From the NCBI GenBank assembly GCA_023433985.1, contig JAEYTN010000398.1, forward strand, positions 1 to 10,672: a DNA stretch of 10,672 bases, given 5' to 3'. A program made the translations under genes and the position numbers. Positions 1 through 6,267 of the stretch are shown here, piece by piece. The notes below the pieces were generated by a model. It was not told the origin of the DNA and searched no databases. It was given only the letters and a program-made list of their open reading frames with translations. Within the stretch, counting starts at the first letter, position 1. Each line of letters starts with the position of its first letter. This stretch comes from Pseudomonadota bacterium (GTDB lineage: Bacteria > Pseudomonadota > Alphaproteobacteria > Rhizobiales > Devosiaceae).

Positions 1-27
1 AACAAGGCCACGAAGTCTCAGGACTGA
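1..27 (+). CDS. 3' end of upstream gene (partial, possibly capsid)
   Basis: Frame 1 is open from the first base and ends with TGA at 25-27, giving the tail residues NKATKSQD. Nothing in eight residues identifies a family. Its position just before head-completion genes makes a major capsid protein the usual neighbour, so that is an inference from gene order only. A competing reading is frame 3, which stays open to a TGA at 81-83. Frame 1 is preferred because the stretch after its stop contains two strong inverted repeats, typical of a short intergenic gap. Confidence 0.4.
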   Translation, partial: NKATKSQD

Positions 28-31
28 TTCA

Positions 32-68
32 GCCCGGGGTTCCGGGCGACCACAGGCGCCACGGCGCC
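32..68 (+). repeat. two adjacent inverted repeats after upstream gene
   Basis: Bases 32-47 form a perfect 6-bp stem (GCCCGG / CCGGGC) with a GGTT loop. Bases 55-60 and 63-68 are two copies of the self-complementary hexamer GGCGCC separated by AC. There is no T-run after either one, so this is not a standard rho-independent terminator. It may be a transcript-stability or partial-termination structure between an upstream gene and the 122-aa gene. Confidence 0.4.
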
Positions 69-89
69 GAAACCGAGGAGTGACTGCAA

Positions 90-458
90 ATGATGAAGCG
101 CTACAAGGTCCGCGTGACCACGGCGGCGGACGGCACGGCTACGGCCTTCACCCCGCAGGTCAAGGGCAAGCTCCACCAGATCGAGTACGTGAAGACCGAT
201 TATGCCGACGGCGTCGACTTCACCATCACCGGCGAGAAGACCGGCATCGGCTTGTGGACCGAGAGCAACGTCAACGCTTCGGCCGTTCGCGCCCCGCGCC
301 AGCCCACCCATTCGCAGGTCGGCGCCGCGCTGCTCTACGCCTCCGGCGGCACGGCCGTGGCCGACAAGGTCGCGATCGCGGCTGACCGCATCAAGATCGT
401 GCTGGCCCAAGGTGGCAACGCCAAGGTCGGCGACTTTCACTTCCTCATCGAGGAATAG
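90..458 (+). CDS. phage head-region protein of unknown function (122 aa)
   Basis: The product is a 122-residue soluble protein with no signal peptide or membrane segment, rich in Thr, Val and Ala and in beta-prone stretches such as the opening YKVRVTTAADGTATAF. It has the look of small proteins that recur between the capsid and head-tail connector genes of alphaproteobacterial phages, but I cannot assign a named family. The start is ATG at 90 rather than the adjacent ATG at 93, because GAGGAG at 75-80 lies nine bases before 90. The gene ends six bases before the connector gene, whose ribosome binding site lies inside its 3' end. By position it could be a capsid decoration or head-completion protein; this is inference. 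Confidence 0.75.
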   Translation: MMKRYKVRVTTAADGTATAFTPQVKGKLHQIEYVKTDYADGVDFTITGEKTGIGLWTESNVNASAVRAPRQPTHSQVGAALLYASGGTAVADKVAIAADRIKIVLAQGGNAKVGDFHFLIEE

Positions 459-464
459 GCCTCG

Positions 465-1037
465 ATGTACGCCCCCGTCCTCGTCACGCCCCCGGCCGAC
501 CTGCTCGACCGCGAAACCGTCAAGGCGCACCTGCGCCTCGACGGCAGCGACGAGGATGGGCTCGTCGATGGGCTGATCGCTGCGGCGACCACGCACCTCG
601 ACGGCTACAGCGGCGTGCTCGGCCGCGCCCTGGTGACGCAGACCTGGCAGGTATCGGTCGACGACTTCGACCGTTGCATCCGCCTGCCGATGCCGGCGAG
701 CACGATCGCCAGCGTCAAGTGGCGCAACGAGGCGGGCCAGCTCGCCACGGTGGCGGGAGCCGACTACGACCTGCGGACCGACGCCCGCGGCTCTTACCTC
801 CGTTTCAAGGACGACTACAGTTACCCGACCGACCTTGCCGAGACGCAGGCGGTCGCCGTCGAGTTCACCGCCGGCTACGGCACGCCCGACCAGGTGCCGG
901 CGGCGATCCGCCAGGCGGCGCTGCTGCTCGTCGGGCACTGGTACGCCAACCGCGAGGCGGTGAACGTCGGCAACATCACCACGGCGCTGCCCTTCGCGGT
1001 TGAAGCGCTGCTCGCCCCCTTCAGGCGTACCGCCTAA
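465..1037 (+). CDS. head-tail connector protein, phiE125 gp8 family
   Basis: This 190-aa protein matches the pattern of the phiE125 gp8 / HK97 gp6-like connector family. The N-terminus VTPPADLLDRETVKAHLRLD is followed by an acidic segment and an alpha-helix (DGLVDGLIAAATTHLDGYSG, about residues 27-48), a central beta-rich domain, and a C-terminal helix (about residues 142-160, PAAIRQAALLLVGHWYANRE) that is a hallmark of the family. Members form a dodecameric ring below the portal that DNA passes through and to which head-closure proteins bind. The start at 465 has GAGGAA at 450-455 inside the preceding gene. The full length agrees with the usual size of about 180-200 residues, and nothing suggests truncation. 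Confidence 0.92.
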   Translation: MYAPVLVTPPADLLDRETVKAHLRLDGSDEDGLVDGLIAAATTHLDGYSGVLGRALVTQTWQVSVDDFDRCIRLPMPASTIASVKWRNEAGQLATVAGADYDLRTDARGSYLRFKDDYSYPTDLAETQAVAVEFTAGYGTPDQVPAAIRQAALLLVGHWYANREAVNVGNITTALPFAVEALLAPFRRTA

Positions 1038-1048
1038 CGGAGACCCAG

Positions 1049-1330
1049 ATGGCCCTTGCACAGATCCTCGCCGTGGGCACCACGGCGACCAGCTCCAGCG
1101 ACGTGACGGTGGCGAACGGCGCCTCGCTCGCCGTCTGCCTCAAGGATGCCGCCGGCCCGCGGGTCGGCATCGGTGCCCTGGTGCACATCGAGATGAAGGA
1201 CGATGCCGGCCAGTACTTCCGGGTCGGCCAGCTCAACGCGCAGAACCCGGCGGCGGTGATCGACGGCGGCGGCACCTACCGGTTCACCCGGTCGGCCGGC
1301 GTCTCGTGCGGGGTGTTCCAGGGTGCCTAA
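1049..1330 (+). CDS. small beta-rich phage protein of unknown function (93 aa)
   Basis: The 93-residue product begins MALAQILAVGTTATSSSDVT and consists mostly of alternating beta-prone segments and Gly-rich turns, ending CGVFQGA. It has no membrane helix or signal peptide. The start ATG is preceded by GGAG at 1040-1043, the same CGGAGACC leader as the tail tube gene at 5414. It lies between the connector and the beta-helix protein and overlaps the latter by eight bases, so the two are probably translated together. A small capsid decoration or fibre-associated protein fits this placement; I do not recognise a named family. Confidence 0.75.
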   Translation: MALAQILAVGTTATSSSDVTVANGASLAVCLKDAAGPRVGIGALVHIEMKDDAGQYFRVGQLNAQNPAAVIDGGGTYRFTRSAGVSCGVFQGA

Positions 1331-2750
1331 GGCGATCCTGCGCGAGGTGGTGCGCCCGCTGCTGCGACCCCTGGTAAAGCGCATGCCGGCGCTCGCCCCT
1401 GCAACGGGCGTGCGTGTCGTCACGCCTCTGCAGTTCGGTGCCACGGGCAGCATGGACGATGACGACAGCGCTGCCATTCAGGCGGCGCTCGATAGCGGTC
1501 ACCGCGTGCTGATTGACCGGCCCTATCGGCACCTCAGCAAGTTGATCTGGCCCGCGTACACGCACATCCTGACCACCGATCCCGTTCAGTCTTGCCTCGT
1601 GGCGGACATGGGAACTGGTCTCTCCGATGAGATTGGCGGTGGACTGGTCATCGAAGGGCCGGGCCTGCGGTTCAAGTCACTGGCCTATCAGGCGTCGAGC
1701 CTGGCGAACAACGCCAACTGGGACTTGTTTGCGCGCACCCCACGACTGGTCGGCGGTGATGCTCGGATATCGGCCATTTATCTAGAGGACCTGGCCGGGG
1801 GACTCGACGTCGACGACGAGTCCAACATCCTGATCGAGTACATCCACGGCAAGAACCTCCGCACCCGGTATGGCTGGGGATCGGTGCTTCATGCACACGG
1901 GTCGCTCGGCGGCGAAGTGGTGCTTGCCGAGGCGGAGGACTGCGACCGGTTCATGGAGCCGGAGGACGGGTCGAAAAACTGGACCTTCCATGGGGGCGAT
2001 GTCTCACGCATCTATCCACCTGGGTACACCGGCCAGCCAGCGGACGGCACCGGCAGCACCAGCTACGACACCGGCTCCTTCATCCTCAGCGCTCACTCGC
2101 ACAGCGGCGAGGGCGGATGCGACAACATCGTCTATCGGAACTTCACGGTTCGCGAGAGTCTCGGCGCGGTGCGCGTGGAGCGCTCAGGCAGCAGCGACCC
2201 TGCGGACCTCTGCACCAACATCACCTTCGAAAACATCACGGTGGAAAGCCCGAAGCGCGTGAACCGCTCGGCCTTTGGCGGCGGGGCGGCTATCAATTTC
2301 ACCCCCTTCCACCTCCAGGGAGGCGAGGTGGATGTGCTTGGCTGCAGGATCACCGGCACGGGCGAGAGTCAAATCTCCCGTATCGTGCACGCGGTGGCGG
2401 GCGGAGAAAACATCAACATCGACGACTTCACCGCGGACGCAAACTCGTATCACGGCCGGTTGGTGCAGCTCGCGGCGCCGAACTCGACCTTCCAGAACTC
2501 GACGGTTGGTCAGCAGGCAGGCTCGAGCACCGCGGTGCTGATCGATGTGGACGCCAACGGCTGCAAGGTGCTGAACAACGAGCTGAACGGGCCGAAGTAC
2601 CACAGCTACCTGTACGACTTCGCCAGCGGCACGTCGGGCTGTGAGCGGAAGGGCAACAGCTACACGCCGCCGGCTTCCAACCCGCCGGCAGCGATCGTCA
2701 ACTACAACGGTACAACGGTCGACGAGACGGGCGGGAATGATGACGCTTAG
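1323..2750 (+). CDS. pectate-lyase-like parallel beta-helix protein (head fibre or tailspike type)
   Basis: The 475-aa product carries the N-terminal signature of the Pectate_lyase_3 / GDSL-less tailspike group at residues 34-59 (TPLQFGATGSMDDDDSAAIQ followed by AALDSG), a variant of the FGAxGDGxTDDTAAIQ motif. It is followed by about 350 residues of repeating beta-rung segments such as NIVYRNFTVRES, NITFENITVES and STFQNSTVG. Family members bind or cleave cell-surface polysaccharide, or serve as rigid virion fibres. I see no confident catalytic residues. The GTG start at 1323 overlaps the previous gene by eight bases and has GCGGGG about nine bases upstream; ATG at 1383 is an alternative that would drop 20 residues. 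The gene sits in the head module, which is unusual for a tailspike. Its stop overlaps that of the minus-strand gene at 2747. Confidence 0.8.
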   Translation: MPKAILREVVRPLLRPLVKRMPALAPATGVRVVTPLQFGATGSMDDDDSAAIQAALDSGHRVLIDRPYRHLSKLIWPAYTHILTTDPVQSCLVADMGTGLSDEIGGGLVIEGPGLRFKSLAYQASSLANNANWDLFARTPRLVGGDARISAIYLEDLAGGLDVDDESNILIEYIHGKNLRTRYGWGSVLHAHGSLGGEVVLAEAEDCDRFMEPEDGSKNWTFHGGDVSRIYPPGYTGQPADGTGSTSYDTGSFILSAHSHSGEGGCDNIVYRNFTVRESLGAVRVERSGSSDPADLCTNITFENITVESPKRVNRSAFGGGAAINFTPFHLQGGEVDVLGCRITGTGESQISRIVHAVAGGENINIDDFTADANSYHGRLVQLAAPNSTFQNSTVGQQAGSSTAVLIDVDANGCKVLNNELNGPKYHSYLYDFASGTSGCERKGNSYTPPASNPPAAIVNYNGTTVDETGGNDDA

Positions 2751-3403
2751 GAGCGAGAATTTTCAACGGCCTTCTGCAAGTACGCGATCGAGTTCAGGTC
2801 GTATTCCTGCACCCTGAGGCGTTCGATTGTGTCAAGCTCCGTCGACAGTTCGATTGCGCGGCGAGCGAGTGCGGCAGCTTGTTCGACAAGGATGCACGCC
2901 TCGCCAGCGTAGTGAACCCATCCCCCCGCCGCCGTGAGCGGTGCCAGTCCCGCGGCGAACGCAGAAAAGCGCGAGATCGAGTCACGATGCTGCACCTGAT
3001 CGATTCCCTCGGCGTATGTGGCAAAGCCAACGGTTGGACCGTGGTCCCACTCCTTTGTGGTGAAGAAGGCCGGCAGCATCATGATTGCTTCGCCGATGGT
3101 TCTGAGTTCATCAACTGTCCTTTGGAACTCGGCCAGCCGGGCAGTCTTTTCGGCTCTGCTCTGCGCAAGGCGCTGCGAACGAAACTCGAGCGCTTGGATG
3201 TAGAGGGTGGCGAAAAGTAAGACCCAGGCGGCAGGAGAAAAAATGCCGGCGAGGGTATCGCCCCACTCGTTCGGGGCCATGTGGGCACCTATGACGCCCG
3301 ATACCAGAATGCCGGCAACTACCAGCACGGCGGAGAGGCCAATTGCGAATGCGAGGATGACGCCTTGCCTCTCGTAGAAAGGACGATCGCTAGGTTCAGT
3401 CAT
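2747..3403 (-). CDS. two-pass membrane protein with long cytoplasmic helical tail (candidate moron)
   Basis: Read leftward from ATG at 3403, the product is 218 aa: a short polar N-terminus, a membrane helix at about residues 14-39 (GVILAFAIGLSAVLVVAGIL core), a second at about 51-70 (IFSPAAWVLLFATLYIQ), then a charged helix at 70-105 and further helices to the end. Open frame continues upstream to 3595, but that part covers hairpins and a terminator, so 3403 is preferred. The binding site is weak (GAGGGG about 12 bases upstream). The two-helix plus coiled-coil plan resembles widely found phage and chromosomal proteins, some grouped as putative abortive-infection proteins, but no family can be assigned. 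Composition is less GC-rich than its neighbours: 33 of 60 bases at 2761-2820 against 40 of 60 at 6661-6720. Its orientation and stop overlap mark it as an accessory insertion. Confidence 0.75.
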   Translation of the reverse strand: MTEPSDRPFYERQGVILAFAIGLSAVLVVAGILVSGVIGAHMAPNEWGDTLAGIFSPAAWVLLFATLYIQALEFRSQRLAQSRAEKTARLAEFQRTVDELRTIGEAIMMLPAFFTTKEWDHGPTVGFATYAEGIDQVQHRDSISRFSAFAAGLAPLTAAGGWVHYAGEACILVEQAAALARRAIELSTELDTIERLRVQEYDLNSIAYLQKAVENSRS

Positions 3404-3498
3404 CTCTTTTTGAGGCCCCTCGGCGATAGAATGCGCCCATGATGTGCTGACACTTAGTGCAGAACGCAAGCCACCCCCACGCCCGTTTAGCGAAAGAG

Positions 3499-3515
3499 CG
3501 TCAGTGGGGCTGACG
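3499..3515 (+). repeat. 6-bp stem hairpin, TGGGG loop
   Basis: CGTCAG at 3499-3504 pairs perfectly with CTGACG at 3510-3515 across a five-base TGGGG loop. It is the first of three hairpins in the leader before the 3610 gene. The loop GTGGGG can also pair with the C-run CCCCCAC at about 3474-3480, so an alternative fold is available. Confidence 0.55.
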
Positions 3516-3530
3516 TACGACCTATGCGAC

Positions 3531-3550
3531 CCGCTGCAAATTTGCAGCGG
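3531..3550. promoter_or_regulatory. 20-bp perfect palindrome, operator-like or RNA hairpin
   Basis: CCGCTGCAAA at 3531-3540 is followed directly by its exact reverse complement TTTGCAGCGG at 3541-3550. A palindrome with no central gap is typical of a dimeric regulator's binding site. As RNA it would need to open a few central A-T pairs to form a loop. It lies upstream of both the minus-strand membrane protein gene and the rightward 3610 gene, so it could serve either. Confidence 0.55.
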
Positions 3551-3560
3551 CTGAGGTTCC

Positions 3561-3584
3561 AGGCTCGCTGCGGCGGGCCTTTTT
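3561..3584 (+). terminator. rho-independent terminator before 3610 gene
   Basis: AGGCTCGC at 3561-3568 pairs with GCGGGCCT at 3573-3580 (eight pairs, one G-U) across a TGCG loop, followed by a run of five T at 3580-3584. This is a classical intrinsic terminator on the plus strand; the reverse strand lacks a matching T-run. It would stop transcripts that enter from the head genes or that start within 3404-3560, 26 bases before the next start codon. Confidence 0.7.
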
Positions 3585-3609
3585 CGTTCCAACATCGCAG
3601 GAGACTTAG

Positions 3610-4032
3610 ATGGCTGACATCTCGATCACGGCGGCCAACGTCGTGCCCGGCAGCAACTCCAACCAGGTGGTCGGCCTTGCCGGCGAAACGATCGCCCAGG
3701 GCAAGGTGGTGTACAGGAGTTCGACGACGGGCAAGTGGATGCTTGCCGACTCGAATGCCGGCACCGCCGAGGCCCGCGGCTCCGACGTGAGCAATGTCGG
3801 TATCGCACTCACCGGCTCGTCGCTGAACCAGCCTATCGTGGTGCACAAGTCGGGCGACCTGACCGTGGGGGCGACGATGACGGCCGGCATCCCCTACTTC
3901 CTCAGCGACACGCCGGGCGGCATCTGCCCGATCGCCGATGTGGGCTCGGGCGAGTATGTGGTGCAGCTCGGCATCTCGACCTCCACCACGGTCCTGGCCG
4001 TGGCGCCCAAGTATACCGGCGTCTCCAACTAG
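3610..4032 (+). CDS. beta-rich phage structural protein, possible capsid decoration (140 aa)
   Basis: The 140-residue product has repeating beta-strand and Gly/Ser/Thr-rich segments and no membrane helix. The pattern 'GETIAQGKVVY...GKWMLAD...VGIALTGSS...GDLTVGATMTAG..YFLSDTPGGI..' resembles small phage virion proteins that bind the capsid surface or form short fibres, in which a value-like motif is repeated along the chain. I cannot name a family with certainty. AGGAGA at 3599-3604 lies five bases before the ATG and is the best ribosome binding site in this part of the window. The gene follows the terminator and palindrome region, so it either needs its own promoter or depends on readthrough. 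A ten-base gap separates it from the next gene. Confidence 0.75.
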   Translation: MADISITAANVVPGSNSNQVVGLAGETIAQGKVVYRSSTTGKWMLADSNAGTAEARGSDVSNVGIALTGSSLNQPIVVHKSGDLTVGATMTAGIPYFLSDTPGGICPIADVGSGEYVVQLGISTSTTVLAVAPKYTGVSN

Positions 4033-4042
4033 AGCCGCCGCC

Positions 4043-4225
4043 ATGAAGGTGCGCTTTACTGCCGACTTCGACTGGTCCCCCGCCGCATTCAAGGGCACGG
4101 TCACGACGGCCTACAAGGCCGGGCAGACGTGCACCGTGACGCGCGAATGCGCCGACGCGGCGGTCGAGGCCGGCAAGGGTGAGATTGTCAAGGATCGCCG
4201 TGGCGCGGCCGGAGAGGGCGCATGA
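4043..4225 (+). CDS. small phage protein of unknown function (60 aa)
   Basis: The 60-residue product begins MKVRFTADFDWSPAAFKGTV and ends in a charged, Gly-rich tail. A larger open frame in this register begins at 3938, but that part overlaps the preceding gene, so the ATG at 4043 is chosen. Proteins of this size and opening (aromatic residues early, then a TxAYKAG segment and an Ala-rich helix) are seen just before head-tail adaptor genes in other alphaproteobacterial phages; their role is unknown. The stop overlaps the next start codon by four bases (ATGA at 4222-4225), which ties its translation to the adaptor. Confidence 0.7.
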   Translation: MKVRFTADFDWSPAAFKGTVTTAYKAGQTCTVTRECADAAVEAGKGEIVKDRRGAAGEGA

Positions 4226-4560
4226 CGGGCGCCGGGGACCTGCGCGAGCGCGTGGTGTTCGAAAGCCGCTCGGCGAGCAGCGACGGGGCGGGCGGCACGA
4301 CCACGGCGTGGGCCGACCAGTTCACCCGCTGGGCGCAGTACATTCACCTCAGGAGCGGCGAGGCAGTGTTGGCCGGGCGCCTCGCCGGCAAGCACAGCCA
4401 GGTGGTGAAGGTGCGCGCCGATTCCGCGACGCGGACAATCACAACGGACTGGCGGCTGCGGGACCGGCGGACGGGCCGGGTGTTCAACATCCGCGATATC
4501 ACCCACACGCCCGATCGCGCCTTCATCGAGCTGCTGTGCGAAAGCGGGGTGGCGACGTGA
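4222..4560 (+). CDS. head-tail adaptor / head closure protein
   Basis: The 112-aa sequence fits the phage head-tail joining family (SPP1 gp16-like, Phage_H_T_join). The N-terminus GDLRERVVFESRS is the typical opening with a basic pair before the first strand. It is followed by a Gly-rich turn (DGAGGTT), the W-containing strand TRWAQYIHLRSGEAVLAGRL, and the closing part TGRVFNIRDITHTPDRAFIE. Such proteins form a ring under the connector that closes the DNA channel after packaging and offers the binding face for the tail. GGAGAGGG at 4209-4216 precedes the ATG. Length is normal for the family. The position between connector and HK97 gp10-like genes agrees with the assignment. Confidence 0.9.
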   Translation: MTGAGDLRERVVFESRSASSDGAGGTTTAWADQFTRWAQYIHLRSGEAVLAGRLAGKHSQVVKVRADSATRTITTDWRLRDRRTGRVFNIRDITHTPDRAFIELLCESGVAT

Positions 4561-4582
4561 CGTTGCCCCGCGCCCTGGCCCG

Positions 4583-4603
4583 GCCAACCGCTTCGGGGGC
4601 CCC
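4583..4603 (+). repeat. GC-rich repeat copy 1, just before the gp10-like start
   Basis: GCCAACCGCTT followed by C and the self-complementary run GGGGGCCCC ends immediately before the ATG at 4604. A near-identical copy lies at 9812-9830. Part of it (GGGGG) is the only purine run available as a ribosome binding site for the gp10-like gene. Confidence 0.45.
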
Positions 4604-5011
4604 ATGAAAATCAAGAACCGCGAGAGGCTGCGGAAGAAGATCGGCCGGCTGCCGGGCGCGGTGCGCAAGGAACTGATGGCCGCCCTGGTGGCCAGCGGCC
4701 GCGAGATCAACGACCTGCAGCGGCGCTTCGTGCCGCGCGACGATGGCGAGCTCGCGGGCACGATCGACATGATCGAGAAGCCCGAGGACCTGAAGGTGGT
4801 GCTGGTGGCGGGCGGCCCGGAGACGACCCGGCCGGTACGCGAGGGCGCCGACGCCGAGTACGACTATGCCTTCGCCCAGGAGTTCGGAACGCAGGAGATG
4901 CCGGCGAACCCGTTCTTCTTTCCCGGCTATCGGCTCGGCAAGAAGCGAGCCAAGTCGCGCGTCAGCCGCGCGATCACCAAGGCGGCAAAGCGCGTGGCAG
5001 GCGTGGCATGA
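4604..5011 (+). CDS. HK97 gp10-like head-tail joining protein
   Basis: The 135-aa product shows the family's usual plan: a basic N-terminal helix (MKIKNRERLRKKIGRLPGAV), a helix with the segment 'AALVASGREINDLQRRFVP', a strand pair with 'DGELAGTIDMIE', and the strongly conserved C-terminal motif around residues 86-107, YDYAFAQEFGTQEMPANPFF followed by FPGYR. HK97 gp10 family proteins act at the head-tail interface, probably with the tail terminator. There is a 43-base gap after the adaptor gene, made of GC-rich DNA with a GGGGG run as the only candidate ribosome binding site. The stop overlaps the next start by four bases (ATGA at 5008-5011). Confidence 0.9.
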   Translation: MKIKNRERLRKKIGRLPGAVRKELMAALVASGREINDLQRRFVPRDDGELAGTIDMIEKPEDLKVVLVAGGPETTRPVREGADAEYDYAFAQEFGTQEMPANPFFFPGYRLGKKRAKSRVSRAITKAAKRVAGVA

Positions 5012-5388
5012 TGATCGGTGACCTGCTGCAGCGTGCGCAGTTCGCCGCCCTCAGCGCGGCGCAACTCAGGGCCTACGACACCCCGCCGGCGGATGCAGAG
5101 TTCCCCTACGTGACGATCGGCGACGAGCAGATCGTCGACGACGGCAGCGCCTGCGGCGCGGCCTGGGAAGTGTTTGCCGACGTGCATGTGTGGTCGCGGG
5201 CGGTGAGCGGGAGCCGCTCGGAACTGAAGACGCTGATGGCCCAGATCGAGCCGTTGCTTGGCGGGCTCAGCCTGCCCGGCTTCCGCGTCGTGGTGCAACA
5301 CCTGCAGACCGCCCGCGCGCTGAACGACCCGGACGGCCTGACGAAGCATGGCGTGATGACCTTCCGCTACCTGATCGACCCCGCGTAA
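5008..5388 (+). CDS. tail terminator / completion protein, DUF3168 family
   Basis: This 126-aa protein fits the DUF3168 family, which groups with SPP1 gp17 and lambda gpU-like tail terminators. A short N-terminal helix and the segment 'FPYVTIGDEQIVDDGS' are followed by the strand 'WEVFADVHVWSRAVSGSRSE', a helix covering 'LKTLMAQIEPLLGG', and a final strand 'GVMTFRYLIDPA'. These are in the usual family order. The family caps the tail tube and sets its end so it can join the head. ATG at 5008 overlaps the previous stop; a second ATG at 5011 is equally in frame. The order gp10-like, DUF3168, tail tube is the standard one in siphovirus clusters. Confidence 0.88.
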   Translation: MMIGDLLQRAQFAALSAAQLRAYDTPPADAEFPYVTIGDEQIVDDGSACGAAWEVFADVHVWSRAVSGSRSELKTLMAQIEPLLGGLSLPGFRVVVQHLQTARALNDPDGLTKHGVMTFRYLIDPA

Positions 5389-5413
5389 CCCCCAACCCCA
5401 CGGAGACCGCCCC

Positions 5414-5866
5414 ATGGCCGGCGAAATGAAGACCATCAACGGCGAGCAGCTGCTGATCCAGATCGGCGACGGCGCATCGCCCGAGACCTTTGCGCATGAC
5501 TGCCTGATCAATACCGAGCGCGGCATCCAGTTCGCGGCGGACATGCAGGAGTTCGTCATCCCGAACTGCCTGGCGCCCGAGGATCCTGCGTGGAAGGAAA
5601 CCACCAAGGACGGCCTGTCGGCGACGATCCCGGGCGCCGGCATGGTGCACACCTCCAGCCTCGAGACGTGGTTCAACTGGTTCACCAGCAAGAACACCAA
5701 GAACCTGCGTGTAAACGCCAACGTGGCCGGCGCCGATGGCGGCGGCTACTGGGCCGGCGCCTTCCACCTCAGCGCCTTCGAGATCACCGGCACCCGCAAG
5801 GAAAAGGCGACGGTCTCGGTAACGCTGGTGTCGAGCGGCACCGTCAGCTGGACGGACAACGCGTGA
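5414..5866 (+). CDS. major tail tube protein
   Basis: The 150-aa product has the plan of phage tail tube proteins: N-terminal 'INGEQLLIQIGDGASPETFA', a loop and strand 'DCLINTERGIQF', the conserved 'FNWFTSKNTKNLRV' helix-strand region, and a C-terminal strand set 'AFEITGTRKEKATVSVTLVS' ending in SGTVSWTD. Hexameric rings of this protein stack into the tail tube around the tape measure. GGAGA at 5402-5406 is seven bases before the ATG, the clearest ribosome binding site in the tail part, as expected for a protein needed in many copies. It overlaps the next gene by four bases (GTGA). Confidence 0.88.
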   Translation: MAGEMKTINGEQLLIQIGDGASPETFAHDCLINTERGIQFAADMQEFVIPNCLAPEDPAWKETTKDGLSATIPGAGMVHTSSLETWFNWFTSKNTKNLRVNANVAGADGGGYWAGAFHLSAFEITGTRKEKATVSVTLVSSGTVSWTDNA

Positions 5867-6267
5867 ACCGGCACGCGGCGGTCGAGCTCGACTGGGGGGA
5901 CGGCACCTACACGTTCCGGCTCGGGCTCGGCGAACTCGAAGAGCTCGAGGAAAAGCGCGACCTCTCGATCTTCACCCTGGCGGCGCGGCTGTCGCCTGAG
6001 GTGCGGGCGGCGCGGCTGCTCGACATTCGCGAGACGCTGCGCCTTGGCCTGATCGGCGGCGGCACCAAGCCGACCGACGCGCTGGCCCTAGTCCGGCGCT
6101 ACGTCGACGAGCGGCCGCTCGACGAGAACCGTGATGTGGCCTACTCGGTGGCGCTCGCGGCGATTGCGCGGGTGCATCCCGGCGAGCTGGGCGAAGAGCC
6201 GGGGGAAGCGGAAGCGGCGGAGCAAAACGGCTCGACTTCGCCGCCATCTACACCGGAGCCGCACTGA
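5863..6267 (+). CDS. tail assembly chaperone, GTA-gp10-like (short form)
   Basis: The 134-aa product begins 'VNRHAAVELDWGDGTYTFRL' and continues 'GLGELEELEEKRDLSIFTLA', the recognisable opening of the Phage_TAC_11 / GTA gp10 family (a strand pair from a Gly-Asp-Gly turn, then an acidic helix). A helical part follows to about residue 105. The last 25 residues (EEPGEAEAAEQNGSTSPPST and on) are low-complexity and unlike a folded domain. The start is GTG at 5863, overlapping the tail tube stop; frame continues upstream inside the tail tube gene but that is a shadow. In lambda the corresponding gpG coats the tape measure with the frameshifted gpGT. A coding -1 frame overlaps the 3' end here (see the next entries). 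Confidence 0.85.
   Translation: MNRHAAVELDWGDGTYTFRLGLGELEELEEKRDLSIFTLAARLSPEVRAARLLDIRETLRLGLIGGGTKPTDALALVRRYVDERPLDENRDVAYSVALAAIARVHPGELGEEPGEAEAAEQNGSTSPPSTPEPH

Noticed and set aside
80..385. Plus-strand open frame overlapping the 122-aa gene
   Set aside because: It needs a GTG start inside the ribosome binding region and gives an Arg/His/Gly-rich shadow product; the frame starting at 90 has a good GAGGAG site and protein-like sequence.
18..1061. Long minus-strand open frame (347 codons) opposite the first head genes
   Set aside because: It mirrors the third-position GC bias of the plus-strand genes at 90-458 and 465-1037, which have recognisable protein patterns and binding sites. 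Its translation is Arg/Val/Gly-rich low complexity with no domain.
3531..3550. Palindrome as a phage attachment site
   Set aside because: Attachment cores usually lie beside an integrase gene or a tRNA gene. Neither is present, and the site is inside the structural operon.
3404..3595. 64-residue N-terminal extension of the minus-strand membrane protein
   Set aside because: The extension would run through the 20-bp palindrome and other hairpins, has no ribosome binding site, and places a long polar segment before the first membrane helix. The ATG at 3403 gives the usual compact topology.
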